A DNA stretch of 64,000 bases from Chionoecetes opilio. Taxonomy: Eukaryota > Arthropoda > Malacostraca > Decapoda > Majidae. Below the pieces are notes generated by a model. That model was not told the DNA's origin, did no database searches, and was given only the letters and a program-made list of their open reading frames with translations. Positions 9,640 to 22,519 of the stretch are shown piece by piece; the stretch's first letter is position 1; each line of letters starts with the position of its first letter. The position numbers and the translations under genes were made by a program. The stretch spans positions 43,773 through 107,772 of the forward strand of contig JACEEZ010009445.1 of assembly GCA_016584305.1 (NCBI GenBank), read 5' to 3'.

Positions 9640-10475
9640 TGTAGTGGTCATTTTGACCATCTATCCTAATGTTACCATTATGTAGTGCCCACCTTGGGAG
9701 TGTACTCTACAGTCCTGGTTACTCCGCTGCCACCACCCACATTAAGTGGGAAAAAATATATGATTGAACCAAAAACAAAAAGATTTAAGAAAATATGTAT
9801 GTTGGAAACTGAATGATAACTCGTTAATATATTTCTAATTATAATATATTCAACTCTTTACTGTCTCACTTCCCAACTGGTGTACATTCATAAGTTATCT
9901 TAATATTAAGTCTTCCTTCCCTCCTAGCGATACGCACGCGAAATGCTCAAGTCGTTATCCTAATATAATTTACTAACTTTGGTAACTTCAGTCTCACTGT
10001 TACCCCTTAACGATACGCACATGTAATGCTCAAGTCGTTATCCTAATATAATGTATACGTAGTCTATCCCACTTCCAACTGTTTCCCTCTCACTTATTTT
10101 TCAATTTCCTTCTTTTCTCCTTGTCCTCACACGGCTGGCTGTGACATGTTGTGGTTGCCCCCTCTGCTCATTTGTGAGCGCTTGGCCCCCTGGTCCGCCA
10201 ACAGCATCCTACCTTGGGACCCTTTACCAAGGGCGAGAATATCACCTTCCCACAGGCGACTTAACTCAACGAACGTCGAGCTGCTTCTCAAATTATTCTA
10301 ACCTAGAATCCCCGTTCTCACCTCGTTTCGCTACGTGTCTTAATTACTACTGGTTTAAAATATAAGCCTAACCAGTGATTCAGGAATGAGGCGTGGAGGA
10401 AAATTCCTCGTTAGCTTATTGATACTTATGTGTTATTTCATCTCTTCCCCTATTAATGTAATTTCTCGCGTTACA
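9640..10475 (-). repeat. Gypsy 3' LTR
   Basis: 836 bp, TG...CA on the minus strand (TGTAACGCG...CCACTACA). Contains two copies of an 83-bp direct repeat starting CGATACGCAC at 9928 and 10011. Collinear with the LTR at 19377-20212; the one difference I found is at 10037. Confidence 0.95.
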
Positions 10476-10500
10476 TAGCTTCTTCCCCCCCAAAAAAAAA
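10476..10500 (-). other. Polypurine tract of the gypsy element
   Basis: Immediately upstream of the 3' LTR on the minus strand is GGGGGGAAGAAG followed by CTA. This is the expected position and composition for the plus-strand DNA primer. Confidence 0.75.
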
Positions 10501-11221
10501 TTTCCTTATGCCTCAGTCCTTCATCAAGCATCCTACCGGATATCTAACTAAAAATTAAAAAATTATCAAATCCATCACACAAAATTTCATATAAATTTTC
10601 TTAGGGATTTTCTATCACTCACAAACAAATATTCTCATCCCGCACATTCCAATTCTTCCAACAAATTTACAACAAAATGAGATAGTATGTATTCTTAACT
10701 TATCACTTCCCTCACCCAGAGTAGATTTGACCAGTTTGGGGAATACCCACTCTAAATGTGATGACTACTACCTTGAAATGAGAACCTTCTCACTTCCTCT
10801 CTTATTTGTTAAGGCCGAAACCCTATAGAGTCGCAACTGGACTCGTCCCTCTAGTCTGGAGTGGTCAATTTCCATTTTTACCCCCCTAATCCTAGGCATA
10901 GGTGCGTAGGGAGAAATCACGACTGGATCTACTCCAAACCCTCAGTATCTTGGGATAAGGCTCACCTCCTGCTTGAGGCATACATACTCCTGCGTCTATC
11001 ACCCATCGAGCAAAGCTCAGAGCCAAGCACATCCTTGGGTCTAACGACAACCTAGCGGGTTTAGTGTTCAGTGCAATCTGTGTGCACCCTCTAAAGCAAA
11101 AATAAAATGTTTAAACCACTACAAGTCTGTCTAGGGGACCTTCCTCAAAATCTCTCTTTCACTAGAGAAGTGGTGAACGTTAATCTCTTTCTCTCTAGAG
11201 GTTAACTCTTATCGCCTGTCA
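10501..11221 (-). other. Gypsy 3' non-coding region
   Basis: About 720 bp between the integrase stop and the polypurine tract. AT-rich; no envelope-like or other recognisable frame on either strand. Confidence 0.6.
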
Positions 11222-12250
11222 TCACCATTGTTCTAAGTATCTCCTCACTGGTCTCCTCTCTCTAGGTGGGAGTTGCTCAAGTTCTTCTTCTACAACTACT
11301 ATCTCTGCTGGTTCCAACAGCCAGCCATCTTGTCCTACATATCGCTTAATTTGCTCGGCCGCGCGCTGTACATGTTTGCCGTCAAATATATTTTCTAATA
11401 CATATGAACCTCCATCTCTCAATACTTCCACCACTTTGTATGGTCCCAACCACTTAACTGAAAGTTTTCTATTGGTGCCCGTCTCAAAACGTTCTCTTTT
11501 TACCCACGCCAATTCGTCTTTTTCCAACCTTTCATTTTTCCTTTTCACATTAGCTTTCTCCCGCCATTTTCTACCTCTCTCCAAATTTGTTCTTTTGATT
11601 ATTTCGTGTGCCACTGTTGTTTCATCCTCTGAGTCAATTTGTGGTAATTTCACACTAATCAACCTTGGAGCGTATCGGGAAAAAAAAGCATAGAAAGGTT
11701 GGGTACCCATTGTCTCATGCACTGCACTATTTAATACTCTTTGAGTTTCTAAGAGATAATTGGGCCACCTATGAGGATAACCCTTGCACAGGTTTGAGAG
11801 AATTGTTTTCATTGTTCGGTGCATCCTTTCTGAGATACTATTACCTTGTGGATGGTAAGGCGTGGTGTATCCTAATTGTATCTCACATGAGTCACACAAC
11901 TCTTTGAATTGTTGTGACGTAAACTCCTTAGCATTATCCAATAACAAGGTATGTGGTGCTCCAAATAAACTGACATATTCCCTAAAATTCTTACATACTT
12001 CGTCGGTCATCCTAGTCCTTAATTTATAAAAGGTAGTAAACCTACTATAATGATCTATTATGGTTAATACATAGCGGTATCCGTGGGCTCCCGTTCCCAT
12101 GTCTGTTATGTCTATGCTTATCCTCTCTAGAGGTTTACTTACTGATGGTATTTCTTGCCATTGTTGTTGGAGTCCACGACTACCCTTATGCTGTTGGCAT
12201 GGCAACAGTTCCTCACATATTCTCTCACATCCGTTTTCAGGTTGGGCCAA
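11222..12250 (-). pseudogene. Gypsy integrase (catalytic core and C-terminal domain), frameshifted from RT
   Basis: An open frame of about 340 codons. It starts in the zinc-finger end (LPCQQHKG), then has the DDE core: DITDMGTGAHGYRYV (first D), LLLDNAKEFTSQQF (second D) and NSISERMHRT (E), with GNS in place of the usual GQ(V/N)ER context. The C-terminal KRNERL...WLGPYKV...YVLENIFDGK part resembles the usual gypsy GPY/F module. The enzyme inserts the cDNA into chromosomal DNA. A single missing base near 12205 separates it from the RT-RNase H frame, which runs on to 12139 in another frame. Otherwise the core looks intact. Confidence 0.93.
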
Positions 12251-13674
12251 TAAAAATAGCCTTCTGCTTTACTTATTGATTTCCTCTGCCCTAAATGACC
12301 CGATTCCTTATTGTGAATTAATTCCATAGCCGCTCGCTTCAGTTCACTAGGTAAAACCAATAAATAGTGTATACTGTTATCGAACTGTGGTTTAGTTAAA
12401 TATAAAATTCCTCCTTCTATTACGAATTGATCTAAAGTATTTCTGGGGTATTTAGATCTGGGTATTCTGCCTCCTTCTAGATACTCTATCATTTCTCTCC
12501 ATCTATGGTCCTCTCGTTGCATTTCCTTTACTTCTTCTTTAGTTTTTCCTAACCACCTCTCTTCTACTTGACATCGAATGATTCTTACTGGTCTACTAAG
12601 TTGGTCTGCTACAGTGTTCTTTTTCCCTGCTTTATACTCTATCTGATACCTATAGTCTCTCATCTCTAGGATCCATCTGTTCATCCTAGGTGACTTAGTT
12701 CGTTGTTTAAAGACTGACACTAACGGTTGGTGGTCTGTTCTGATGATCACCTTGGTTCCCCACAGGAAATGATGAAACTGTCTGCAAGCTAAAACTATTC
12801 CTAAGGCTTCCCTATCTGTCGCTGAGTATCGCGTCTCAACTGGTTTTAATTTCTTTGAAAAATAAGAGATTACTTGGGCTTTGCCCTCATCACTATACTG
12901 CATCAGTACTGCTCCTACGTGAGTTTGGCTAGCATCGGTATCCAACACAAATGGCTTATTAATGTTGGCCTTAGTTAAGATGGGAGCACTAGTCAGTTTA
13001 TCCTTTAATATCTGAAATGCTTGCTGGCTTTCCTCTGACCATTTAAATGGGTTATCTTTCTTGGTCAAATTAGTGATAGGCACCGCTATCTTAGCGAATC
13101 CTTCTATGTACTTCCTATAGAAACCTACCATACCTAGAAATCTTCTGGTTTCCTTGACATTAGTTGGGGGTTTCATTTTGTCTACGGCTGCCATATTGTC
13201 TGGGTTGGGTTGGTAACCTTCCTTGTTCACTAAGTGTCCCAGAAAATTAACTTTTCTTTGTCCTATTTTACATTTGGTCAGATTTAATTTGACTCCAAAT
13301 CTAGTCAGATGTCCAAATAATTTATCGATCCTTTCCAATAATTTCTCGTAACTGGGTGCCATCAGGATTATGTCATCCAGATAATTTTTAAGCCAATTTT
13401 CTTTCAGTAAAGGAGTTAAGATCTGGGCTAATTTGCGTGAGAAAATTGCTGCACTGCAATTTAATCCAAAGGGAAGTCTTTTGAATCTATATAAGGATAT
13501 CCCTTCACTGAAAGTTGTTAGATCTTTACTACTTTCATCTAACAGTACTTGATAATACGCATCTTTCATATCTAGGGTGGCATAGTATTCATAGCCCGCT
13601 ACCGATTCTACTAACTCTTCCAATTTAGGTAGGGGGTGTATATCAGTGGCTAAATGTTGATTCACCTTTCTATA
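12139..13674 (-). CDS. Gypsy reverse transcriptase-RNase H and integrase zinc finger
   Basis: Long uninterrupted pol frame. It opens at LDYRKVNQ (RT block, split from its upstream part by the hAT at 13683-16222). It continues with YATLDMKDAYYQVLL, LPFGLNCSAAIFSRK, the catalytic NYLDDIILMA, and LGMVGFYRKYI. RNase H follows (VLDTDASQTHVGAVL, YSATDREALGIV, TDHQPLV). Then comes the H2C2 integrase finger (HNKESGHLGQRKSI ... YFYWPNL). All catalytic aspartates of RT are visible. The frame ends where a one-base deletion inside the finger shifts translation. It copies the element RNA into DNA in cytoplasmic particles. Confidence 0.95.
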   Translation of the reverse strand, partial: YRKVNQHLATDIHPLPKLEELVESVAGYEYYATLDMKDAYYQVLLDESSKDLTTFSEGISLYRFKRLPFGLNCSAAIFSRKLAQILTPLLKENWLKNYLDDIILMAPSYEKLLERIDKLFGHLTRFGVKLNLTKCKIGQRKVNFLGHLVNKEGYQPNPDNMAAVDKMKPPTNVKETRRFLGMVGFYRKYIEGFAKIAVPITNLTKKDNPFKWSEESQQAFQILKDKLTSAPILTKANINKPFVLDTDASQTHVGAVLMQYSDEGKAQVISYFSKKLKPVETRYSATDREALGIVLACRQFHHFLWGTKVIIRTDHQPLVSVFKQRTKSPRMNRWILEMRDYRYQIEYKAGKKNTVADQLSRPVRIIRCQVEERWLGKTKEEVKEMQREDHRWREMIEYLEGGRIPRSKYPRNTLDQFVIEGGILYLTKPQFDNSIHYLLVLPSELKRAAMELIHNKESGHLGQRKSISKAEGYFYWPNLKTDVREYVRNCCHANSIRVVVDSNNNGKKYHQ

Positions 13675-13682
13675 GTCTAGAC

Positions 13683-16222
<2,540 letters not shown>

Positions 16223-16230
16223 GTCTAGAC

Positions 16231-17345
16231 ACATCCTTTTTTCCCCATTCGGCTTGTTAACCAGTACTATAGGACTTAACCACGCAGCTGTGGAATTTTC
16301 TATTATGTCCTTCTCTTCCATTTCTCTCAACATTTTAGCTATTAGTTCTTTAGCTTTCTCCGGATACCTATATGTAACTCCTCTACATGGTTTTGGATCT
16401 AACACCTGAATATGAGCGGGTTCAGTTTTCATGGTACCTAGTTCTCCTGCATCTAAGATAATAGTTCATGTGCTCTTTTATCAAGGCGAAAAGATGATGC
16501 CTCTCCTGTTCACTTAAGTGTTTTCCAGTCTCCTTTTTCTAGAATTGCCTGTATTCGCTCCGGTCGAGTACCATTACCCTCGCTACCATCACTATCGGGT
16601 AACATTGCGTTACTCATCCTAGTGGTGAGACAACGTGTTTCTGCCGTAACTTGCTGTTCTTGAATTTCTTCTGAGTTTACTACTCTATATTTAGCTAAAA
16701 TTGTACCAGGACGTAACTTCAGCTGTCCACTACTGTTATTAATTATTGGTAGAAAGATAGTTCTTTCTTTTGTAACCTGGATGCATACAGGTGCTATATT
16801 TTGCACTTGTTTTTTTGTGTCCACCAAGAGAGTGGTTCCTTCTACCTCGTCCACTGACAATTCTAAACCATTGAGTTTCTTTCTGGTTTTATGGTCACAC
16901 TTTGTTGTATCCTTATATGACAGCTTGATTTATGCACCTCCTCTTCGCACTTTTCACTCTTAACTGCTCTGATGGTACCGTATCGGTGTTTAACAAAATT
17001 TAAGGGATAGTTAGGTTAGCCCACATGACTTTCTTTTGTTTGTAATTGATAGTTTATTTCTTCTAGTCCTATTATGTTTCATCCCTATCAGGGCTTGGGT
17101 GGATAAATATTGATCTGGAACAGCTAACATCAGCACTTCTATTGTTCTATCTATTCCTAAGGGTATTTTTACTCTTACTTGACCTAAGATTCTCAACTCC
17201 TTGCCCGTTATACCGGTTAAACTAGGGGTGTTACTGTGGGTTCTTATTTTAAGTTGTAAATCTAAAGCTGCACTCTTTTTTATAAGTGAATATTCGCTTC
17301 CTGTGCTAATAAAACTTCCATGACGTGATCATTAATGGCTAAGGG
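16231..17345 (-). pseudogene. Gypsy protease and N-terminal RT region, frameshifted
   Basis: Minus strand from 17345: a retroviral-type aspartic protease start (VLL, then TGSEYSLIKKSAALDLQLK), then LIGM and a linker rich in Glu and Gln. The linker includes GTTLLVDTKKQVQNIAPVCI and RPGTILAKYRVVN. RT starts with KTEPAHIQVLDPKPCRGVTY and AAWLSPIVLVNKPNGEKRM. The protease frame is lost exactly at the catalytic Asp codon, where one base is missing near 17311. Another indel follows LIGM (near 17080) and another near 16865. The protease would process Gag-Pol; here it cannot be translated through. Confidence 0.85.
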
Positions 17346-17347
17346 GA

Positions 17348-18463
17348 TTATTGGGATTGATGTTTACTATCACCGGAAGATCCTGTCCTCCCCGGACAAT
17401 TTGGATTCCCTCTTCTACATCCTATTCTCCCGCAATCGAAACAAGCGTTGCTATTTTCTTCCTTCGACAGTCTGCCGGCTGAGTGGTTGTTCATTCTACA
17501 GTAGGGACAAAACATCTGTGAATCCCTTCTCCAAGCTAAACTCGACGGCTTCTGGTCGTTACATACTTTCCAGGCTTGTAATTTCCTTCCCATCCCTTCC
17601 ATCTGTGCACGCAGTTCTCTAACCTCTGACTGACTAGCCGACAGTTCCTGTGACTGTTCCCGTGTGTTGGGAGGACTACTCTGGGAAGCGGGTGTTATTT
17701 CTGACGGCTGTCGTGGCTGGTTTACCGCGAACATTTTGTTGGTGTTTCTTCCGATGGCAATGGCCCTCTCGGTCTCCACTCTCTCTATGAATTTTTTTAG
17801 AGGGATTTGTTCATCCATAAAAAGTTCTAATTTCTCTTTACTGTGACTTGGCAATCCTCGCAATAGTTTTTTCTTAATGATTTTATCCCTACGGGGAATT
17901 TCTCCTGGGTATTTTGACTTCGCTTCCAGTATGGCGTATTTGCATTTGAGTTTATTTGCAAATTCTTGTGGATCTTCCATCCAGTCATACTGGACTTCAG
18001 AAATACTGTTAAGGATTCTGTCGACATTATTGTCTGTTAGCTCATCGTATAACTAATAAGTTAGGGTGTTCCATGATCTAAAATCATGCTGACTGAGGGC
18101 ATTCTGTATCAATAAGGCTAATTGCGGATCTACTCTATACATAAGTATCCTCTTTCTCTCCTTCAAATCCTCTGAACAACTTTCTACCTGGGAAAGGAAA
18201 ACTGTCAACCTTCCCTCTGCTTCGATACCTTGTAAATCCCCGAGGTTCAGTATTTGTATATCTCTCGGTTTTATTAATGATCTCATTGGTCTCCTAACTT
18301 CCTGCTCCTCCTCCTTATTTTTCAAAAATAACTCAACCGTTTCTTTCGTCTTTGCTACTTCTTGTTCTAGCTGACTCATCCACTTGAATCGCTCGCATTG
18401 TTCGGGACGGGTTTCGCCTCTCTCTTGTGTTACTCCTTCCTCCTTCTTAAAGCTCTCTACCAT
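17348..18463 (-). pseudogene. Gypsy Gag, one frameshift
   Basis: Two overlapping frames make one Gag. The N-terminal part (18463-18056) is charged and predicted coiled-coil (LEQEVAKTKETVELFLKNKE), then has LIQNALSQHDFRSWNTL. The C-terminal part (about 18055-17348) continues with ILNSISEVQYDWMEDPQEFA, KKLLRGLPSHSKEKLELFMD and a Cys-rich end (CPYCRMNNHSAG ... CFDCGRIGCRRGNPNCPG). The latter is a modified zinc-knuckle region that would bind RNA. The switch lies around 18050. Gag forms the intracellular particle. Size (about 370 codons) is normal for Ty3/gypsy. Confidence 0.85.
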
Positions 18464-18689
18464 TGCTTCCTTTTGAGGAAATCCTCCAAATCCTTTACTG
18501 AAAACCCATTAAATCCTCCATCTTAAAAAAAATAATTTCCTTCCGTAATAAAAAAAATGTATTTTCCCTGATTTTTCCAACTAGTGTTGGGCTTCCACGG
18601 TGGCTATTAAACTCACGACAACCCTCCGAAGATGCTTACTTGCTGGGGCGTCTTCCAAGCCTCAACACTTATTTACGTATTTTTATGTC
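18464..18689 (-). other. Spacer between SGNH-like ORF and gag
   Basis: No open frame. A short A/T-run stretch lies directly before the gag start. Confidence 0.4.
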
Positions 18690-19313
18690 CTAATTACGGT
18701 GGGTGACCAGGCCCTCCTAACGCCTGCACTGCCGCCCATGCCTGATAGTTGTGTCCTATTACATTTACTAGCTTCTCATATATAAAACCCCTGCTCGTCC
18801 TACCGAAATGCACCCCTCATACGCTAAGCCGTGTGCATAGGTTTGGCGTTAAAGCTTAATTTCCTATACTGCGTTAGTTTTTTTATTTAATTTATTGTTT
18901 ATTGCCCTGCTTATTTTATCATAATTTTCTTGTTCTACTCTCCTAGCGTAATGGTCTGTTATGATCCTATGTTCTATCATACAAATCCTTATCTCACATC
19001 GGCACGTTGCCTGCAATGTTTCTACTACTTTCCTAATATCTTCCACTATTGCTTCCACCTTACTGTTGCCTTTAATATCATTACTGCCTAACCATAGGAT
19101 GACTAACTCAAATTCTTTCTGTAATACTCCGTTGAGTCTGTCATCTACAAGGAAGGTTCTAGCCTTGCCTCCCGGCGCTCTGTAAACTTCTACTGTTACG
19201 TTAGGCTCATCCACCTCCACAGTCTGAGGGATCTGGCTATGTCCTACTAACGCTACTCTATACATGGATATGACACTGTGTACTGGCACTTGGCGAAAAT
19301 AATTAACTAACAA
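18690..19313 (-). pseudogene. SGNH-hydrolase-like ORF upstream of gag in the gypsy element
   Basis: Between the primer-binding site and gag, the minus strand has a 149-codon open frame (19313-18864). It contains MYRVALVGHSQIP (block I, nucleophile Ser in GHS, about residue 26), YRAPGGKA, ELVILWLGSNDIKGNS (block III GxND, about residues 76-79) and YDKISRAINNKL. After a stop or frameshift, the next 150 bp contain GVHFGRTSRGFIYEKL, a good block V (the catalytic His in D-x-x-H; the Asp position is blurred by a one-base indel near 18806). Together these are the landmarks of SGNH/GDSL esterases. Such domains are known in CR1 ORF1 but are not a standard gypsy component. The substrate and role are unknown. 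MYR at 19265 is the alternative start. Confidence 0.72.
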
Positions 19314-19354
19314 GGAGTTAGTTGGCTCGTGGGTAAGCGGAAACCATCGAATGG

Positions 19355-19374
19355 ATCCAAACCGCTGTCACCAA
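19355..19374 (-). other. Gypsy primer-binding site (candidate)
   Basis: Three bases inside the 5' LTR end, the minus strand reads TGGTGACAGCGG followed by TTTGGATCC. The TGG start is the complement of a tRNA CCA end. The donor tRNA was not identified by eye. The same sequence is conserved next to the LTR of the third copy (about 30585-30604). Confidence 0.7.
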
Positions 19375-19376
19375 AA

Positions 19377-20212
19377 TGTAGTGGTCATTTTGACCATCTA
19401 TCCTAATGTTACCATTATGTAGTGCCCACCTTGGGAGTGTACTCTACAGTCCTGGTTACTCCGCTGCCACCACCCACATTAAGTGGGAAAAAATATATGA
19501 TTGAACCAAAAACAAAAAGATTTAAGAAAATATGTATGTTGGAAACTGAATGATAACTCGTTAATATATTTCTAATTATAATATATTCAACTCTTTACTG
19601 TCTCACTTCCCAACTGGTGTACATTCATAAGTTATCTTAATATTAAGTCTTCCTTCCCTCCTAGCGATACGCACGCGAAATGCTCAAGTCGTTATCCTAA
19701 TATAATTTACTAACTTTGGTAACTTCAGTCTCACTGTTACCCCTTAACGATACGCACATGTAATGCTCAAGTCATTATCCTAATATAATGTATACGTAGT
19801 CTATCCCACTTCCAACTGTTTCCCTCTCACTTATTTTTCAATTTCCTTCTTTTCTCCTTGTCCTCACACGGCTGGCTGTGACATGTTGTGGTTGCCCCCT
19901 CTGCTCATTTGTGAGCGCTTGGCCCCCTGGTCCGCCAACAGCATCCTACCTTGGGACCCTTTACCAAGGGCGAGAATATCACCTTCCCACAGGCGACTTA
20001 ACTCAACGAACGTCGAGCTGCTTCTCAAATTATTCTAACCTAGAATCCCCGTTCTCACCTCGTTTCGCTACGTGTCTTAATTACTACTGGTTTAAAATAT
20101 AAGCCTAACCAGTGATTCAGGAATGAGGCGTGGAGGAAAATTCCTCGTTAGCTTATTGATACTTATGTGTTATTTCATCTCTTCCCCTATTAATGTAATT
20201 TCTCGCGTTACA
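19377..20212 (-). repeat. Gypsy 5' LTR
   Basis: 836 bp, collinear with 9640-10475 at a constant offset of 9737. Only one substitution was noticed (19774 versus 10037). Followed by CA/A-rich sequence of the SINE tail. Confidence 0.95.
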
Positions 20213-20227
20213 TACACACACACACAC

Positions 20228-20260
<33 letters not shown>

Positions 20261-20370
20261 GAAAGTCGGGGATATAATGCGCGAAACTCGGGATGGTAAG
20301 AATTTAGGGCTCATCGCGAAACTCGAGGATCGCGAAACTCGCATAGTGTGAAACTCGGGAGGGTAGTGTA

Positions 20371-20410
20371 CACACACAGTCTGCCCATCCATCTCTTTTT
20401 TGTGTTGTAT
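20371..20410 (-). pseudogene. LINE fragment separated from 7256-8388 by T4a
   Basis: Minus-strand translation gives RDGWADCV immediately beside the T4 end. This is the block preceding YLDLKKAF in the LINE copy at 21380-21430, proving continuity across the 12-kb insertion. Confidence 0.8.
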
Positions 20411-20505
20411 CAATAGCTCTTGAGTACGAGTGTAAGTTTTAGTCCGCCCAGATAATTTTTCCAGGGATTGCGGGATCCGTGTTAGAGGGATTCTACTGTA
20501 CTCGT
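20411..20505. mobile_element. Right end of another Tigger-like element
   Basis: Reads outward as CAGTAGAATCCCTCTAACAC followed by GGATCCCG, bordered by TA at 20504-20505. No matching left end was located, so it is a fragment or its partner is displaced. Confidence 0.5.
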
Positions 20506-20689
20506 GTTGTACAAGCATTCATTATTTGAGAATTCGATGATAGGAGTTTTATGATTTTTCACACTATCTTGCAATATGAGCAATAGCCGCTTGATGATTC
20601 TGAGGTTTGGCGATACCTACCTACTTATTCGCAATATTTTTATGCCTATGTAACCTTTGAATAATGTTTTTAATCATTATCCCTATACA

Positions 20690-22500
20690 GGGAGGTCCCA
20701 AAGATACGAGCAGTTAGGTTCCACCTAGCAGGAGCGAGAGGAATGGTTCAGCAAACTGCAGAAAGAGTCTAAAAATAGTCTATGCCAACGTTGATGGGTT
20801 GAGATCAGCAAGTTTAGAGATAAATGACTCATGAGGAACGAGGAACGAAGAACCAGTAGCACAAGTCGAAGTCATGAACAAATGTTTTCAAAAAAGTTTC
20901 CAATGAAGAATAGGAACTTCTGGAAGGAGAGGGTAGAAAAAAATGCCCAGTACTAAGTGGCCTAGAAGTGGCAAAGATGGAAATTATGAAATTATTGGAA
21001 GCCCAAGAAGTAAATAAAGCACCAGGTCCGGAGGGAGTTTCAAACTGGATTTTGAAGGAATGTAGGGAGCAACTGGTGGATAAAGTACACATTCTAGTTA
21101 CGTGTTCCCTAAATGAGAGTAAAGTACCTACCCCAAGCATGGAAAAGAGCATCAATTGTCCCCATGTATAAATCGGGAACCAAGGAGGAACCGCTGAATT
21201 ACAGACCGATCTCCTTGACTAGTGTAATAGGAAAGCTATGTGAGAAGATAGTAAGAGACAGATGGGTTAAGTATCTTGAGAAAATGAGGATCATATCAGA
21301 CATACAATTTGGGCTGGGAGTTCCTGTACATCAAACCTGCAATGTTTCTACTCATGAGTGATCGACGTAGTACAAGAAAGAGATGGTTGGGTAGATTGTG
21401 CTTACTTGGATCTGAAGAAAGCATTTGATAAGGTACCCCATAAAAGATTGTTGTGGAAACTGGAGTATGAAGGAGGACTGGATGGAAATGTCCTGAAATG
21501 GATGAAGGACTACCTGAAAGGGAGATAGACGAGAACTGTAATATAAGACTGCGTTAGGGTGGAGAAGTGTGAGAAGCGGAGTACCTCAAGGCTCTGTATT
21601 AGCACCTGTTATGTTCCTGATTTATGTTAATGACAAGGTGTCTGATTTGAAAAGGTACATGAGCCTGTTTGCAGATGATGTTACAATTATGAAGAAGATT
21701 TAAAAAGGAGGAGAGTTGCAGAGTCCTACAGGAAAATTTGGGTAGAATATATGAATGGAGTCTAAAATGGAAATGGATTTACTGGAAAAAAGTGCAAATA
21801 TTAGAATTTGGTAAGAGTGCAAAAAGGATAAGATAGAATTACAAAATAGGAACAGAGACAATCAATAAAGCAAGTGAAGAAAGGGATTTTGGAGTAACAA
21901 TTCAGGACGACTTATCACCAGACCAACACATTAATATAAGTGTTGGTGCTACATATAATCTAACAACCATCAGAACGGCCTTTGTCTATATGGACGAGGA
22001 CATGCTGAAAAAATTTATTGTGGCCATGATACGCCCTAGATTGGAGTACACTACAGTAGTTTGGTATCCGCACAAGAGGAAGGATGTAAATAAGATAGAA
22101 AGAATACAGAGGGCAGCCACACATATTGTTCCTAGTCTGTCAGACCTGACCTATGAGGAAAGGGTGAAGAAATTGGGGTTGCCATATTTGGAAGAAAGAA
22201 AAAGAGGAGACTTGATAGCAATGTATAGAGCTATGTAAGGAATGGAGAGAAATGACAAAGAGGACATGTATGCATGACATAGGAGCCACAAGAGGTCATA
22301 CGAAGAAGCTTAAGAAGACAAGATGCTTGAAGGACATCAAGAAGTACAGCTTTCCCAATCGGTGCATTGATGTGTGGAATAGCCAGGACTGAAATTATAG
22401 ATGCCATAAGTATTCATGTTTTTAAAGCTAAGATTGACCAAATGAGAAAATGAGACGGGACCCCATAAGTATAACTAATTTTCCATATATCACAACTTGG
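20690..22500 (+). pseudogene. LINE copy 2 (CR1/Jockey-like), ORF2 with internal deletion
   Basis: Starts with the ORF2 N-terminus (VYANVDGLRSASLEIND, an endonuclease start). It jumps at about 20830 over the rest of the endonuclease to the RT: NKAPGPEGVSNWILKECREQ, KRASIVPMYKSGTKEEPLNY then RPISLTS, YLDLKKAFDKVPHKRLLWKL, GVPQGSVLAPVMF and LFADDVT. The C-terminal IVAMIRPRLEYTTVVWYPHK ends at about 22238. The 3' tail terminates in GGTAAATACACACAC. Several indels break the frame. Confidence 0.88.
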
Positions 22501-22519
22501 TAAATACACACACACACAC

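Noticed and set aside
10141..10365. A 74-codon ORF repeated identically at 19878-20102
   Set aside because: Both copies lie within the gypsy LTRs; the identity reflects LTR identity and there is no protein similarity.
11222..11230. Envelope-like gene downstream of integrase (errantivirus)
   Set aside because: The 0.7 kb between integrase and the polypurine tract has no open frame of useful length on the element's strand.
11665..12329. Plus-strand open frames over 11.2-13.7 kb
   Set aside because: Shadows of the minus-strand gypsy pol gene.
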